Shown piece after piece: positions 11,064 to 22,678 of a stretch of 64,000 bases of DNA (the stretch's first letter is position 1; the number at the start of each line of letters is the position of its first letter). Under the pieces are notes generated by a model that worked only from the letters and a program-made list of their open reading frames with translations, was not told the DNA's origin and made no database searches. Source of the DNA: Tetrapyrgos nigripes (taxonomy: Eukaryota; Basidiomycota; Agaricomycetes; Agaricales; Campanellaceae); contig JAACJM010000145.1 in NCBI GenBank assembly GCA_013368315.1, positions 147,524-211,523 on the forward strand, read 5' to 3'. Both the position numbers and the translations under genes were made by a program.

Positions 11064-11457
11064 GCCCGCAGTGAGCGCCAACGAACAGGGGTGGGAGTTT
11101 GAACCCATGGAAAAGTTTTCGAGGTCGACCTAAGCTAACTCAGCCTAAAGGCCTCGTAATCAATCTGTCTAGAAGTCATCCTGCATCCACTCTCTTGAAC
11201 GTCAACAGTAAGTCTTTTCATGCTGTCTTCAAGTGTTGACCTCACGCATTGATAACAATGCATGCAAAAGTGTGTCCTGCAGCTTCTGCAAGTGCCACAG
11301 AGGAATCTGCCTCCCCAGAAAAGTACACCCACAATCCCGGTCAAACTTCCAACACCTTCAGCTCACTTCCTCCATGCAACACAGAAGATATTTGCAAGTG
11401 TGTCCGTATCCTCCATCAAGACTGCCTGGGTACCATTCTCAATTGGAAGGCTCCCTC

Positions 11458-12381
11458 TAGTGATGTGCGAGCTTGGGCTCCAAGCCCTAGGCCGGGCCAA
11501 GCCGAGCTTCGAAAGCCTGAGCCGAGCCGAGCTTTTGAGGGGGGCCTGAGGGCCTGAGGGCCCGGCTTGGATTTCTCAAAGCCCTTGGGCCCGAGCTCAG
11601 GCCCCGGCTTTTAGGAAGTTGCTGGCACTTAACAAAGGCAGTGACATCACTCCAGATCCAGGATGCCGTTGCGAAATTTTGTTGTGTAAGGTACACACGC
11701 TTCACTCCCACTCCGCTTCTAACCACCACTGAGTGGTGCCCGTCGAGGACCATATACAGGTATGTACCTTCTTCCGTGTTAATCCCATCTCAGGCTCAAC
11801 ACAACCCTTTCTCGATCAATGTAGTCTTATATTAGAGTTTCTCTAGGGTTTTTTAGTCTTGTTAGCCGTATGGTTGTTACTATGCAGCTCCAACGTTTTG
11901 GGCTTCACTGGCACGAGACTACTGTGCCATTATGGCGTCGTCTGTGTCCAGTGAGCGGGCTTTCTCATCAGCTGGAATAACAATCAGCAAACGGCGCAAC
12001 CGACTTGGAAAGGATATTGTTGAACCACTACAATTCCTCAAGTGCACCCTCTGACGTGACTTAATATTCCGTGAAACCTCATTGGAGGATGAAGATGTCA
12101 GGGTGGATGATGATGGAACTCAAGAAGATGGAACGGAGGACTGGATGGAGCTTATAGATGTCGAGAACGGCGAAGATAGTGGGGATGACTTAGATTACAG
12201 CAGTATTGTCTAATTACTTCTAGATACTAACTTACACATTTTTCTACAACTGAGCCCAAGCCGGCTCAAGCCGGCCCTACTTAGGGCTCAAAAGCTCGGC
12301 CTGGATTTCTAGCAGGCCTGAGCCCTACAAAGCCGAGCCCGAGCCGGGGCTTTTGAGCTGAGCCGGGCCCGCACATCACTA
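11458..12381 (+). mobile_element. Internally deleted hAT transposon
   Basis: Terminal inverted repeats are TAGTGATGTGCGAGC at the left and a matching GCNCGCACATCACTA at the right. The 8-bp direct repeat GCTCCCTC flanks the element exactly (11450-11457 and 12382-12389), the hallmark of hAT transposition. Subterminal sequence on both ends is a dense GC-rich array of AAGCC/GGCTC words (AGCCGAGC, GGGCTT), the kind of site hAT transposases bind. At 924 bp it retains only the 3' end of the transposase and is non-autonomous. Confidence 0.93.
11890..12213 (+). pseudogene. hAT transposase C-terminal dimerisation domain remnant
   Basis: Translation shows the conserved hAT C-terminal block: LARDYCAIMASSVSSERAFS, then SAGITISKRRNRLGKDIVEP and LQFLKC, followed by an in-frame TGA (12052-12054) and an acidic tail to the stop at 12211-12213. 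The DDE core and BED finger are absent. The block forms the dimer interface in active relatives; here it is a fossil carried by a deleted element. Confidence 0.88.
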
Positions 12382-12691
12382 GCTCCCTCTTGGTTGGTCA
12401 TTCTCTCCAGAGGGTACTACAGCAGTGTCCCTGAGCCCACTTGCATATGTCATTATCCGAAACTGTACCATGGCGAGGACAACGACGGCTACAGCAGTGA
12501 CACTTCCATCACTTCCCACTTCCACTCCCACCTTAGCTCACCGCAAGCTTTCTTTCTCAGACACCAACAGTGTAACAGCAACATTAAACCAGTTGTCAAT
12601 CTCCAGTGCGGATGCGGCTCCTACGCTAAGTCTCAACCACAACATCTTGAATGCTGGCACATCTGATGGTGATGCGAAGGACGAAGGTTAG

Positions 12692-13296
12692 TCCTAGATA
12701 ATGTTTACCAATGTATCAAACTGATGACCACAGAGCGAGCGAAGAGGGTGACTGATGCGGTTAATTCTTGTGCTGGCGGGTCAATAGGGTGAGGCGATTA
12801 ACGGTTAACTATGCCCCTAGTACTATCATTGGTCATTGGTCGACAAGAACTGTAAATACCTTTGTCTTTTGTCGCGGTTTGAATCACTGAGCTGGATCAA
12901 GCGAGGACTGCTACATGGGTCTACTTGCTCAGGTTTTTATCGCACGATACTTATATGTGGATAATACAGAGCAACGAGAAGAGATCAAGAAGAGATGAGA
13001 TGAGGAAAGGAAAGATATGGTACACAGGATATATAATTTCGTTGCCCGAGAATCTGAAATCATGATCTAGAATCCAAAATCCTAAAATCCGAAAATCTAG
13101 GCCAAGGCGGAACTTAATGATAGATAGATATACACGGTGTGGTCCTCTATGAACGTGCCGAGCGTAGATGTAGTACAGCCCGCTACAGCATACATGCACT
13201 CCAAACCCCCAACCAGCGGAATCGAGCATCATGACGGTAGTTCCACGGCGGGTGATTGGATCAAGAACTTGAAAGTGTGTAGGAGGGCTTAAGGAG
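12692..13296. other. Intergenic region downstream of the P450 gene
   Basis: No coding region is supported on either strand. It holds the 3' untranslated region of the P450 gene on the minus strand; nothing else stands out. Confidence 0.5.
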
Positions 13297-15375
13297 CTAA
13301 GGAACATGTCTACGGAAAAGCACATGTGCTGCCGTATTGGGTATCACAGAGGTACCAATGTATTCATTGGGTGGTCGGACACCATTCGCATTGGCGTCTA
13401 GCTTGACGTCGTAACTCATGACAATGTGAGCGAGCATTGCTTTGAGCTCGTTGGCGGCGAAGAAACGACCGGGGCTGTCGTGATCGGTGAGCGAGAGGTG
13501 ATCAACGCAAAGTAAGAGAATTTTGAATACTACTCACCATACATGCTTCCCCGCACCAAACGACAGGAATTCCGCACTGGTACCAGTGTATGCCTGACCG
13601 GTACGTGATTTCCCTGCCTCGTTGACAAAACGCCATGGGTTGAAAGTATGAGGTTCGGGATAGATCTTCTCGTCGAGGTGTGTCGAGTACATGGATGAAG
13701 CAACGACGGTTCCTTTGGGAATGAAGGTTCCATCAGCGAAGGTGTAGTCTTCCAATGTGTATCGGTTGATTGAAGCTGGAAAGGGACGGGGAGGTAGAGA
13801 TGGGGGTGTGTTTATCAGTCAGACCTGCGGTTCTCCAAAACAAAACACAAAGAGAAAATAAAAGATACTCACTCAACGAAATAGCATTCAACCTCGCAGA
13901 TTCGCGGAGGAAACTGTCGACACGGACCATTTTCTGCATGCCTTCTTTTGACCAACCTTCGTGATCCAGGACGTTTTCGATCTCTGCACGCATAGGGCCG
14001 ACGTACTCGGGGTGAGCAGCCAGGTAGAGGAGAGCGTGGGTGAAGGTCTGAGGCAAAGGAAGAGAGAATCAGGCAAGACAGTCATTTAACTGCAGCTGAC
14101 GAAGGTATCGAATACTCACGACACTGGAGGTGTTGATAGCACCGAGATTGATATTGAGGAGACGCATTGCTAGACCCTCGTCCGTCTTTTCGTAGCCTTC
14201 GGGTGCTTCAGCCATGTTCCATGAAAGATAGTCATTCTGAAGAGTTCTCAAAGTCAGACAATCATAATACTCAGCGATAAACGAGGGAAAAAACGCACAG
14301 GCAAAGCATCAGGCCCATTGGTCTCCAGAATGCTTCTGCGCTTGCGCATAGTTGGGCCAACTATCCGAAGCATGGCGTCTAAATACCTCTTCTTCGGAGA
14401 GAAAAGAGGTCCGATAATGGGATGGAGGAAATCAGGGAACATGTTGATCTTGTTTGCAGCTTTGACGACATCGAAAACGTATATTGTGTTAAGCCTGCAA
14501 AATTCCTCGTCCTGGCCTATTATAAATGTTGTCAATTTCGGAGGTCTGAAGAAAAGGAAGACACCGACAAATTGGTTTGCCGACAAAGACTCGATTGGTG
14601 ATGCGAGCAATTAGTTGTTGGACTGTGGCTAGCGCAGGGACACTGACGAAGCCTGAACAAGTGTTCAGGAATCTGAGTAGCTCTAGGGAAATTGGGATGC
14701 TTACCTTCCTTGTCCCTTTTCGTCTGGTCATTTAGGGGAGATACAGAGAAAGCCTGAAGCATCTCGTCTCGGAGCTCCTCAATGATTGCGGCGATGTTTC
14801 GTGAAAGGTTGGTTCGGACAATGGGAACATGGAATCGGTCGGTAAGAATCTCTGGACCGACTGTGTAGTCGGTTTGAACGAGCTGGGAGAAGGAAAAGAA
14901 AATGAGACGCGCTCGGATTGAACATCATCGAAGAAAACTGACCTTTCCGGTGGGGAAGGTAAAAGAAAACTTTTCATCCGGGGCGTTTGACAGTTCCTCA
15001 GTCAGTCTACGACCATTCGCAATGACTGCCCAGCGGAATGGAAATAGGGGCATCTTGAAGAAACCGTTCGGATGCTGTAAATCAATGTTAGCATTGAGAG
15101 ATCCTAGTGAAGCCGGGAAAGCACCCACACGATGATACCCTTCAAGCATAACGCTTCTGCATGCCAACAAGCTCTTTTGAGTGGGCAAGCCAAACCACGT
15201 CATCTCACCCACAGTCGGAATGTGACTGAGCTAGAAATGAAGCCATATGAACGCCAAAGGACATAAAGGATAGAGACTAGTGGCTTACCGATTTTCGCCA
15301 CTGAGGATAAACATAGAAGGTGACGAAAAGGATGACGGCAACAGTTGCAAGGACGGTCTGGTTTGGCAGATCCAT
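13297..15375 (-). CDS. Cytochrome P450 monooxygenase
   Basis: Ten exons join in phase to 502 residues: 15289-15375, 15129-15230, 14943-15074, 14705-14882, 14569-14652, 14299-14516, 14120-14236, 13873-14047, 13538-13775, 13297-13474. The start is the ATG at 15375, which gives a membrane anchor at about residues 6-24, placing the enzyme on the ER. The I-helix reads LGAINTSS (near 300), the ExxR motif is ESAR (about 356), and the heme loop FGAGKHVCPGRFF has its cysteine at about 444, split by the last intron. The segment TNRVFVGKPIC is typical of fungal ent-kaurene-oxidase-like P450s, which hydroxylate terpenoids and other lipophilic substrates; the substrate is unknown. Exon 5 uses an unusual donor (GTCGGT), chosen because it keeps frame and family alignment. 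It is divergent from the FAD oxidase. Confidence 0.93.
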
Positions 15376-16486
15376 AGTGGCTGCAATCTCGAATTTCAAC
15401 AAGAGATTTCTTTGGACTTAAGTAGTACTACATGTTTGTCCTTCTTGATCGAACGATATAACTTGCCAGGGGAGATGATATTAGCGGCCGCATATGGTAA
15501 ACAGATAAAGCTTGTAGAAATCGGAATGGTCTGGACTCTGGAGTGGCTTGGACTGAGCGAGGACAAATTTGGGATACATGACACATGCCGCCATGCTTAC
15601 GGAGCGGAAGAGATTTGAAATGATACACGACTGTAGTGAAAATTTGAAAGCTGGGTGCCTCAGTGGCAAAGACTTTCTTGAGATTACATTGCCACGGCTC
15701 TGAACGAGAAAGCCGACGAGATGAAGTCATGTTTTGCAGTTGTAGACGAGTGTAAGTATGCCTGTAAAGTGAACTCTTAAGATTGATCATAGCGGCCGCG
15801 GAATGCTGAAAGATTCCGAAGGAAAACTGTTGAGGCCGTTGAAGAAGCGAAGGATATCAAATGACGGATTTACCAAATCGGGTTCTTCAACGAATCAACG
15901 TGCGACGTAGTGCTTACGTAAAAGGTCGCAACCCTCTGCCGACGAAGGACTGTCCGAAAAGGTCCTTCAGACCACCCCTTGGAGGAGATACTATCATAGC
16001 AACTAGCCCCTGGAGGTTCCGACTTTTTTTCTTTTTACAATCCCTTCAACGCACTCTTCGCGCTTTTCCGCAGTTTGTCTTCGGTACAACCGACGCCAAT
16101 TTCTTACACGCCCTAACGATCCAAATCTACCAATTGTACAAATTTGCAAAACGGATCGTCCAATAGCCATCGCCAAGTTATCCCTGCTCACCTCCTGCGG
16201 GCATACTGAAAATGAAGAGAGACCAGTCTCCGGGGTATCTCTGGATTATCACCTTTAAACAATCAACTAGCGATTTCATTGTCATACTATAGGTCTAGTA
16301 CTTTCTCTATCAGGTCCAACAGACTAGTCTAGAGTTTTCGGATTGGCGAAGATTTAAAACCCGTTGAATGCGGCCGCACTTCTCGTCTGTAGGTGTCTGC
16401 TCAAGAATCCAAGAGCCATAAATAAAGACACAGGTGACGGCAATGGCAATCATCGTCAACACCGTCTGTCCTTACTTTCTCCAGCC
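15376..16486. promoter_or_regulatory. Shared divergent promoter region of P450 and FAD oxidase
   Basis: 1.1 kb separates the two start codons and holds no convincing gene. A CCAAT word occurs near 16159 and an A/T-rich GATTTAAAA near 16350 ahead of the oxidase. Three GCGGCCGC octamers occur at about 15484, 15792 and 16370, a notable density of a rare CpG-rich word. Bidirectional control is an inference from arrangement only. Confidence 0.4.
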
Positions 16487-18665
16487 ATGCGTGTGGCTAG
16501 TCTTCCTTCGTTATTTATTTCTGCGACTTTGGCTGCCGCCGATCTGTCCTGCAAGTGTTTGTATGGCGATGCGTGCTGGCCCAGCGATAGCGAGTGGTCA
16601 GAATTCGCCCAAACCCTTACTTCTCCCGAGGCTTTAATTGTGGGCCAACGTCCTCCTGGTGCCGTGTGCTATAAATCAGACCCCAGCTACAATGAAGAGG
16701 CTTGCGCGTTCCTCCAGGCCCGCGTAGATGACCCCGTCTACATGTCTTCCCTTACCAACGGTGCCCACTACAACAACTTCAACGCTATCATCAACTCCAC
16801 CACCATCCTTAATTGCCCCTACAAACCCGCCTCCGATGACGACGTCTGTTACCAGGGCCGTGTTCCTCCCTATGTTGTTAATGTCACCAAAGTCGAGGAG
16901 ATCCAAAGCGCGCTCGCGTTTGCCGCTAAACATAACCTGAGGGTCACAGTCAAGAACACCGGGTACGTTTCTGAAGCGATCACTTGGTTCAGAATACTTA
17001 TCGCGCACTTTCAGCCACGAAGAGATGGGTCGTGCTATGGGTGTTGGCGCTCTGGAAATCTTCATGAACAACTTCCAGAACTACACCTACTTCGACGGTG
17101 ACTTTGTTCCCGAAGGCGCTCCTGAGGGAACTGAAGGCGAATACGGTTCGTTTGGCTCTTTAATATGTCTTGCAACACATACTGAAGATAATTTGTGTAG
17201 CCGTTACTCTCGGTGCTGGCGTGAACTGGAGCACTGCGTACAAATCCACTGACGATCACAACCGGTCCGTCGTTGGAGGCTTAAGTCCAATGGGTACTGT
17301 GGGAGCGGCAGCGGGCTGGCCTCTAGGTTCGTCATCGACCATTATCCACTATTGACGAGCCGCTGAACAGCGTAACTAGGTACCGGACAGTCTTTACTCT
17401 CCCCTTTTTATGGCCTCGGTATGCACACGTTCTTTGCATTTCAGTATCCTTCCAACGCTACCTCTAGGTGTTGACAACACCTTGCAATTCACCGTTGTCC
17501 TTCCCGACGGAACCTACCTCACTGCCAACAGATTCACCACTCCAGACTTGTTCTGGGGTGAGTACCTTTATGCCGTTATTCTGTCTGGAGTGTGTATTGA
17601 CTTGGCTTTCAGCTATGCGAGGTGGAGGAGGCCCCAGCTTCGGTATCGTCACGTCAACCACTTACAGGACTCATCCCAACCTTCCCTTTACCGGCGCCTT
17701 CTTCGGTGCTCAGGCCAGCTCCACCGAAGCCTACATCGACCTGCTCACCGTCTGGATGAAACACCACAACAACGTCTCCGAGAGCGGTTGGTCCGGCAAC
17801 TGGCCCTTCTCGAGCCGCTCCCTCTACTTGACCATGGCCAGTCTTGGTGCTCCCAACTCCCAAGCTGCCAACGACAGTATGAACAACTTCTTCGACGAGG
17901 CCGCCACCGTCCCCGGTGTCAACATCACAGTCCGCGGGACCCGTGAATACCGTTCCTGGTACGTGTTCGTCCACGAAAACTTGGTCGACAGTTCCAACGT
18001 CATCGGGTTCAACTTTACGGCTGTCATTCCTGGAAACTCGCAAAGTACCACTGCTGGTTGGTTGATGCCCGCCAATGTCACTTCTCCCGAGTTTGCGCCT
18101 GAGATGGCAAAGGTTATGGCGAATACAACTGTTCTTGCTATCCCCTTGTAAGTTTTTAATTTTTTTTCTTTTTTTGGCTGGATACACTCTGACACACTAT
18201 TTTCTTGTAGCATGGTTGGCGGTGGATACGTTCTTACCGTTGACCCTTCCAGCTCCGCTGCTTGCCCCGCATGGCGTCATACCATCACTGACATGGTCCT
18301 GATGGGCGGAGCCAATGATACCGCCGACATCCGTCCTCACTACGAGGAGATGCACGAGAACATTCTGAAGTACCGTAACCTTGCTCCTCCCCCTTACGGT
18401 GGTTCATACCTCAACGAGGTATGTTATCCTTTCCTTCCCAAGTCTCTTCTCGTCCGTTTGGTTTCATGTACTGACCACCTATTCCAATTCTAATTTCCAG
18501 GCCGATACCCTCGAGGAAAACTTCTCCTTTACTTACTGGGGTGAGCAGTACCCTCGTCTCCTCGCCATCAAGAAGGAGATCGACCCCAACGACCTCCTCA
18601 TTGTCCGCAAGGGTGTTAACTCTGAAGCTTGGGATGACGAGATTACTTGCAAGTCCTGTCTATAA
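16487..18665 (+). CDS. Secreted FAD-linked oxidoreductase (BBE-like)
   Basis: Eight exons join in phase to 589 residues: 16487-16962, 17015-17145, 17201-17326, 17380-17418, 17468-17557, 17613-18147, 18211-18418, 18501-18665. The start MRVASLPSLFISATLAAADL is a signal peptide, chosen over an upstream non-ATG extension. FAD_binding_4 features follow: VKNTGHEEMGR, then GAGVNWSTAYK, GGLSPMG and the AMRGGGGPSFGIVTS loop. The C-terminus FTYWGEQYPRLLAIKKEIDP with GVNSEAWDDE is the BBE domain. Members oxidise sugars, alcohols or alkaloid-type substrates with O2, many with covalently bound FAD. The usual second (cysteine) attachment is not evident, so at most the histidine linkage is suggested. Potential N-glycosylation sites are frequent. 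The substrate is not predictable. Its divergence from a P450 hints at a shared oxidative pathway. Confidence 0.92.
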
Positions 18666-19240
18666 GTCTAAAAACCCTTTGATTTGATGGATCTGGATTG
18701 TTGTTCCATCCCAGAACAACTAGTACTATTTCTATCGACTACCTACATCCTTTTGCTGACTACATTGCTACCTAGTATTATTGTATATTATTGCAACACT
18801 CGTATTTATACCTGTTAATTAGAGTACCCATGGCCATACCTCTGGTTCAGCGAACCCACCATCATATTTAAACCTCTGTACTCGCAACGATAAACGATTT
18901 GACAGCATCACAGTGACTAGCGTTTCTACCCCGACAAACAACATATATTACATGAAGATAATCAAAAATACAGTATTATCATTACACAAATCATCCACCG
19001 CGACAACATTGAATAGTATTACCCCAAGTATGACTGAGAAGAGAGTGTTCAAAACGAGATGGGACAAAGAAAACGGAAGAGTACTAAAAGCGAAGTGCAG
19101 TGGTATATCAGGGTATCCGTACGCTAGCGCTAGTCAATGGCGACGTTGGCAAGCAAACGACGCAACGCAAGGCGACGACTTCATCCTGACCTCGAGTCCA
19201 TAACCCCTACCATGTAGCACCGAAGAAAAAGCCATCAATA
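18666..19240. other. Tail-to-tail intergenic region
   Basis: Holds the 3' ends of the FAD oxidase (+) and the RING protein (-). It is AT-rich with no supported gene. Confidence 0.5.
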
Positions 19241-20879
19241 TCATGAATGTCCGTCAATGGAGTCAGAAGATAATCCCCGGTCGTTGGAAAGCAGAGGAGT
19301 ACGCTCCGTAGCGTCTTCCGTAGTTGTAGGTCGTGAAGGTGGGTGGGATTGGGTATCCTGTGGAGTTGGAGAAGCTTCGTCCGAGTCCCCGTGGGTATCG
19401 TCGTGATCAGGGTCTGAATGGTGTTGAGCAAAGGGATTGGGATTCGTAACGTCTGCTTTGCATACAGGACACTGCAAGGAAGAAAGGATTATTTTTGTCA
19501 GATTACCTTCACGCAGAAAGTTGCATACACTGACCAGTTTCTTCCTCTGGATCAGCCACGCATCCACCTCATCCATATGGAAAATATGATGACACGGTAA
19601 CACCCTCACTTTATCACCCTTCTCAAATTCGGACAGACATATCGCGCATTCAGTCTGACATTCAAACCAAGGTTGATCCGGTTGGGTGGGTTTCGATGTC
19701 GATGGGTGATATGACGATTCGGGTTCGTCGGCATCGATCATCGCGGCGTCAGCATCTGCGTCGTCGGGTGATCCAGATAAACCTTGTTCCAGGTCGACTA
19801 AATTTGCATCTGGTGCTGCAGGTGTACTGGAAGAAGACTGTTGTTGTGGACAGGCTCCCTCGTGTTTCTCCCATCCGGTGCCGGTCCAGACTCGCCATGG
19901 TAGGTTGTGCACTACATCTTCGGGTGCACGGTCACGCTGAGCAGCTCGTGCAGCTCTTATACGATGGATGAGGAGGGTGATGAAAGTGAGGATTGAGGGT
20001 AGAAGGAGTATGACTATGAATGTGATTATGGGCCTAGAGGGAATTTTGCCAGATCAATAATAGTGACATGATTGTAAAGCAGATACGCACGAATACCATT
20101 CCCAAGCAGAGTATTCTGCAGTTATGAGGAGCGACAAGGTCCGAAGACCTGCATGCGAGGTATTGGAGGCTTTGATGAGGGAAAAGAGCTGGTCATAGTC
20201 CGAATACTTGATGAAGGTCGCTGCGATATTCACATCAGAGGCATCTTCTGTTTACAAGAAGAAATAAGATGAATAATTGAGCCCAGCCTCGTAGATGTGT
20301 AAAAACTGACCTGGACTATACATATTAACCAATGTATCGGGGTATCCAGATATCTCCGGGTCACTTCCACCGACAACTACTGCTCGTGCACCTAACCTTT
20401 GTGCTTCCCTAACTTTGCTTACGAATTCGCATTGTCCTCGTTGTACCAAGGCTATCCAGAGCTCGGAAGCATCGGGTGAATGAGGTCCACTTAAGCATAA
20501 CGTTGGACAGCCAGCGTTTGATGAATTGTGAACCAGGGAGTCATTAGAGCATGGAATCGTAAAGGAAGATAGTGGTATAACGTATCCAAGGAGTGGACCA
20601 TTGATTTCTGCACCGAAGGCGGCTGCAAGAATAAAGACTATCAGTACAGACTTTGGAAGAAAAACAAGACAACGGCGCACCTGGCCTCGACGAGAACGAT
20701 ATTGGTGGGGTTCGATCAACGACAGATACAGTGCTCTCTGCTCCCCAGGCCCAATTCCACCAGGTTTTCTCTGAATCGGTCCTGAAAAGTCTCTCGACTA
20801 GAAGCTCTCGAGAATAGACTTGAGGAAAGATTAGAAATGATAGAGATAGAAGGTTGCAATACACCCGCAAGCTACGCAT
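19241..20879 (-). CDS. PA-TM-RING E3 ubiquitin ligase
   Basis: Five exons (20681-20879, 20311-20622, 20091-20247, 19535-20033, 19241-19471) give 465 residues. The start [18 protein letters not shown] is a signal peptide. A protease-associated (PA) domain follows, with [20 protein letters not shown] and [12 protein letters not shown] (about residues 110-145). One membrane span ([19 protein letters not shown], about 225-244) precedes a cytosolic RING: CAIC near 352, LPCHHIFH, and CPVCK near 390 across an intron. In animal RNF13-type rings the H..H is followed by a cysteine ligand; here that site reads HMDEVDAWL, so an acidic residue replaces it. The tail is acidic and Ser/Thr/Pro-rich. Relatives sit in endosomes or vacuoles and ubiquitinate membrane cargo. 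Confidence 0.92.
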
Positions 20880-22678
20880 GTCGTGGTCGCTGTAGGACGC
20901 CTCGAGAGCGTTGGATGGTGGAGGCTCGAGACTGGAGCCTTTTTGATGTCAGTGCAGCACGTGCCCACCGTCATTTCCTCTTTCAATTTGATTCCGCCTG
21001 GACAGCCCAGCTAGAACATTCCAGCTCACTAGACCTTTCAAGCCGACGACAACGGTGTTGGAGAATGTCCTGAAACTTGGCTGAATGATGCAGGAGATGG
21101 GTAAGATCAGAGTAGACCTCATGGGCTGTATCAGTGTATGTAACATGGAACTGGAACTTACTCCATCCAACTTGCAGTCTTTCAAGTCTCACTCACTGTT
21201 CTCCAATTTCTAGAGGGCTAGAAGCATCTGTTGGGCTCTCAAAGCACTATCTTTACCTTGTGCCGTCATTCGTTGACTACTCAGCTGTCTTTGACTTCAC
21301 GGTCAAAAGCTGTGTGTACATGTAACCTTCGTGCTCTGCTAAAGTCGTTGTTTGCCCTACATCTGCCAGGACCGTCCGTCTTGAAAACTATTCCTTCTCT
21401 ACTTCTTTTGCCTCACCCATTGATCGGTGTCAAGCCTAAACCTGTTCATGGATCATCAAGCGCAAGCTCTGCTCGTGCTGCGTGCTGGGTTAGTCCTTTG
21501 TCCAATTCGTCTAGTCCATGGTACTTACTCCGAGGAACAAATTTGCAACAGGTCCTTTGGTACTCATTGGCACTGTTGCTCTCGTTCCCGAACAACAGTA
21601 CAGATATTGCTGTAAGTATTGTTGGGCAATATACGACCTTGATAATCATCATATACCACCATGGACTATGATCTCAACTTGTAGAGCACTTGTGCGAAGG
21701 GGTGTTCTCCATGTTGAGACTTGACGCATATTCAGAAGATATAAGACGATCTCAGATTCGGCTGTATTATGGCAAAGACAATAAACTCAGGTACATCTGT
21801 GGCTGTCAGCGCTCAAGGCAAATTCTCTTTCCCGAACCATTTGACAATAAGGCGGAAAGCTGAAATCATACCATCGAATTTGAAGGTGCTTTCTTTTGTC
21901 TTTTTTCTTCGCTTTGAATGGTCACGTTATCGTTCTCTGTTTACTCGTCATCAATGTGACCTGCCTAACTGGGAAATTTTTTAGGCTTTGCCATCTTGTG
22001 CTTCGAAACCTTGTCTTCGTAACCCCTCAAATATTCGAGATGGGACCTGGGACCTTCCCATCACCTATTTGATATTCCAGCGCTTTGACCGTAGCCTCCG
22101 AAGAAGACTTCGAGATCTCCCGGAATTCAACACCAACGCCCATTGTTCGTCGCGGTCGTATATTATGACCCCACTTTCTTATGCCAACTCGTTCTACTTT
22201 TCACATATCTTCGCTTCATACCACGCGTCTTGAAATAGAGTACTCCGGCCTGAGATTCCGATCCAGGTCCGTTAATACGGTTACTCTCCTTCCACGCATC
22301 ATTGTACGCATAGTCAACAAGAACAACAACAGCTGCTTTGTGTTTGAGACCTGAAGTTTGATGTTCATTTATCACTTCTGGCCAAATATATAACAGCATC
22401 CCCAGACTCGACAGGCCCTCTCTTTCTCCTCGCACCTCTCCACCTTTCTGAAGCTCTCCCACTCTCTCTACCCCACTTCGTCCTTCTCTATTATCCTTCC
22501 GTCCCTTGCTATCCTTCAATCATTCCTTCGCTTTTCACGGAACTCCCACTCTCAGATATTCCAAACCGCCCATAGCATCCAGCGTATACAACTAGGGCTC
22601 GACGTTCACACGAGAAACCCTTGCCGACCAATTAGCATTCGCATAGACATCAGGTGGATATATTGCCATTGAAACATC
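20880..22678. promoter_or_regulatory. Divergent intergenic region, RING gene and CCCH gene
   Basis: 1.8 kb with no supported coding region. Ahead of the CCCH gene there is a TATA-like CCAAATATATAAC near 22382, a long C/T tract at 22400-22550 typical of fungal core promoters, and CCAAT near 22627. Short open frames in 21230-21670 are not conserved-looking. Confidence 0.45.

Larger units (their letters stand above)
11262..12691 (+). other. Open reading frame split by the hAT element
   Basis: If the hAT element and one target copy are removed, the frame that enters at 11262 continues across the join (IGRLPL then GWSFSPEG) to a stop at 12689-12691. The combined frame is about 165 codons, Ser/Thr/Pro-rich. 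No domain is recognised. This may be a disrupted gene or a chance open frame. Confidence 0.25.

Noticed and set aside
11135..11344. Minus-strand Cys-rich ORF near the hairpin
   Set aside because: Cysteine spacing fits no zinc-finger pattern and there is no supporting context.
14489..14731. Continuous ORF across P450 introns 4 and 5
   Set aside because: Reading through replaces conserved P450 text with unrelated residues; splicing at the assigned sites restores family alignment and phase.
15480..16375. Three NotI-type octamers as cloning scars
   Set aside because: They lie in otherwise native-looking promoter sequence with no vector sequence alongside; noted only as a motif cluster.
19696..19971. 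Plus-strand open frame opposite the RING gene
   Set aside because: Antisense shadow of exon 4 of a well-supported gene, with an Arg-rich composition typical of such shadows.
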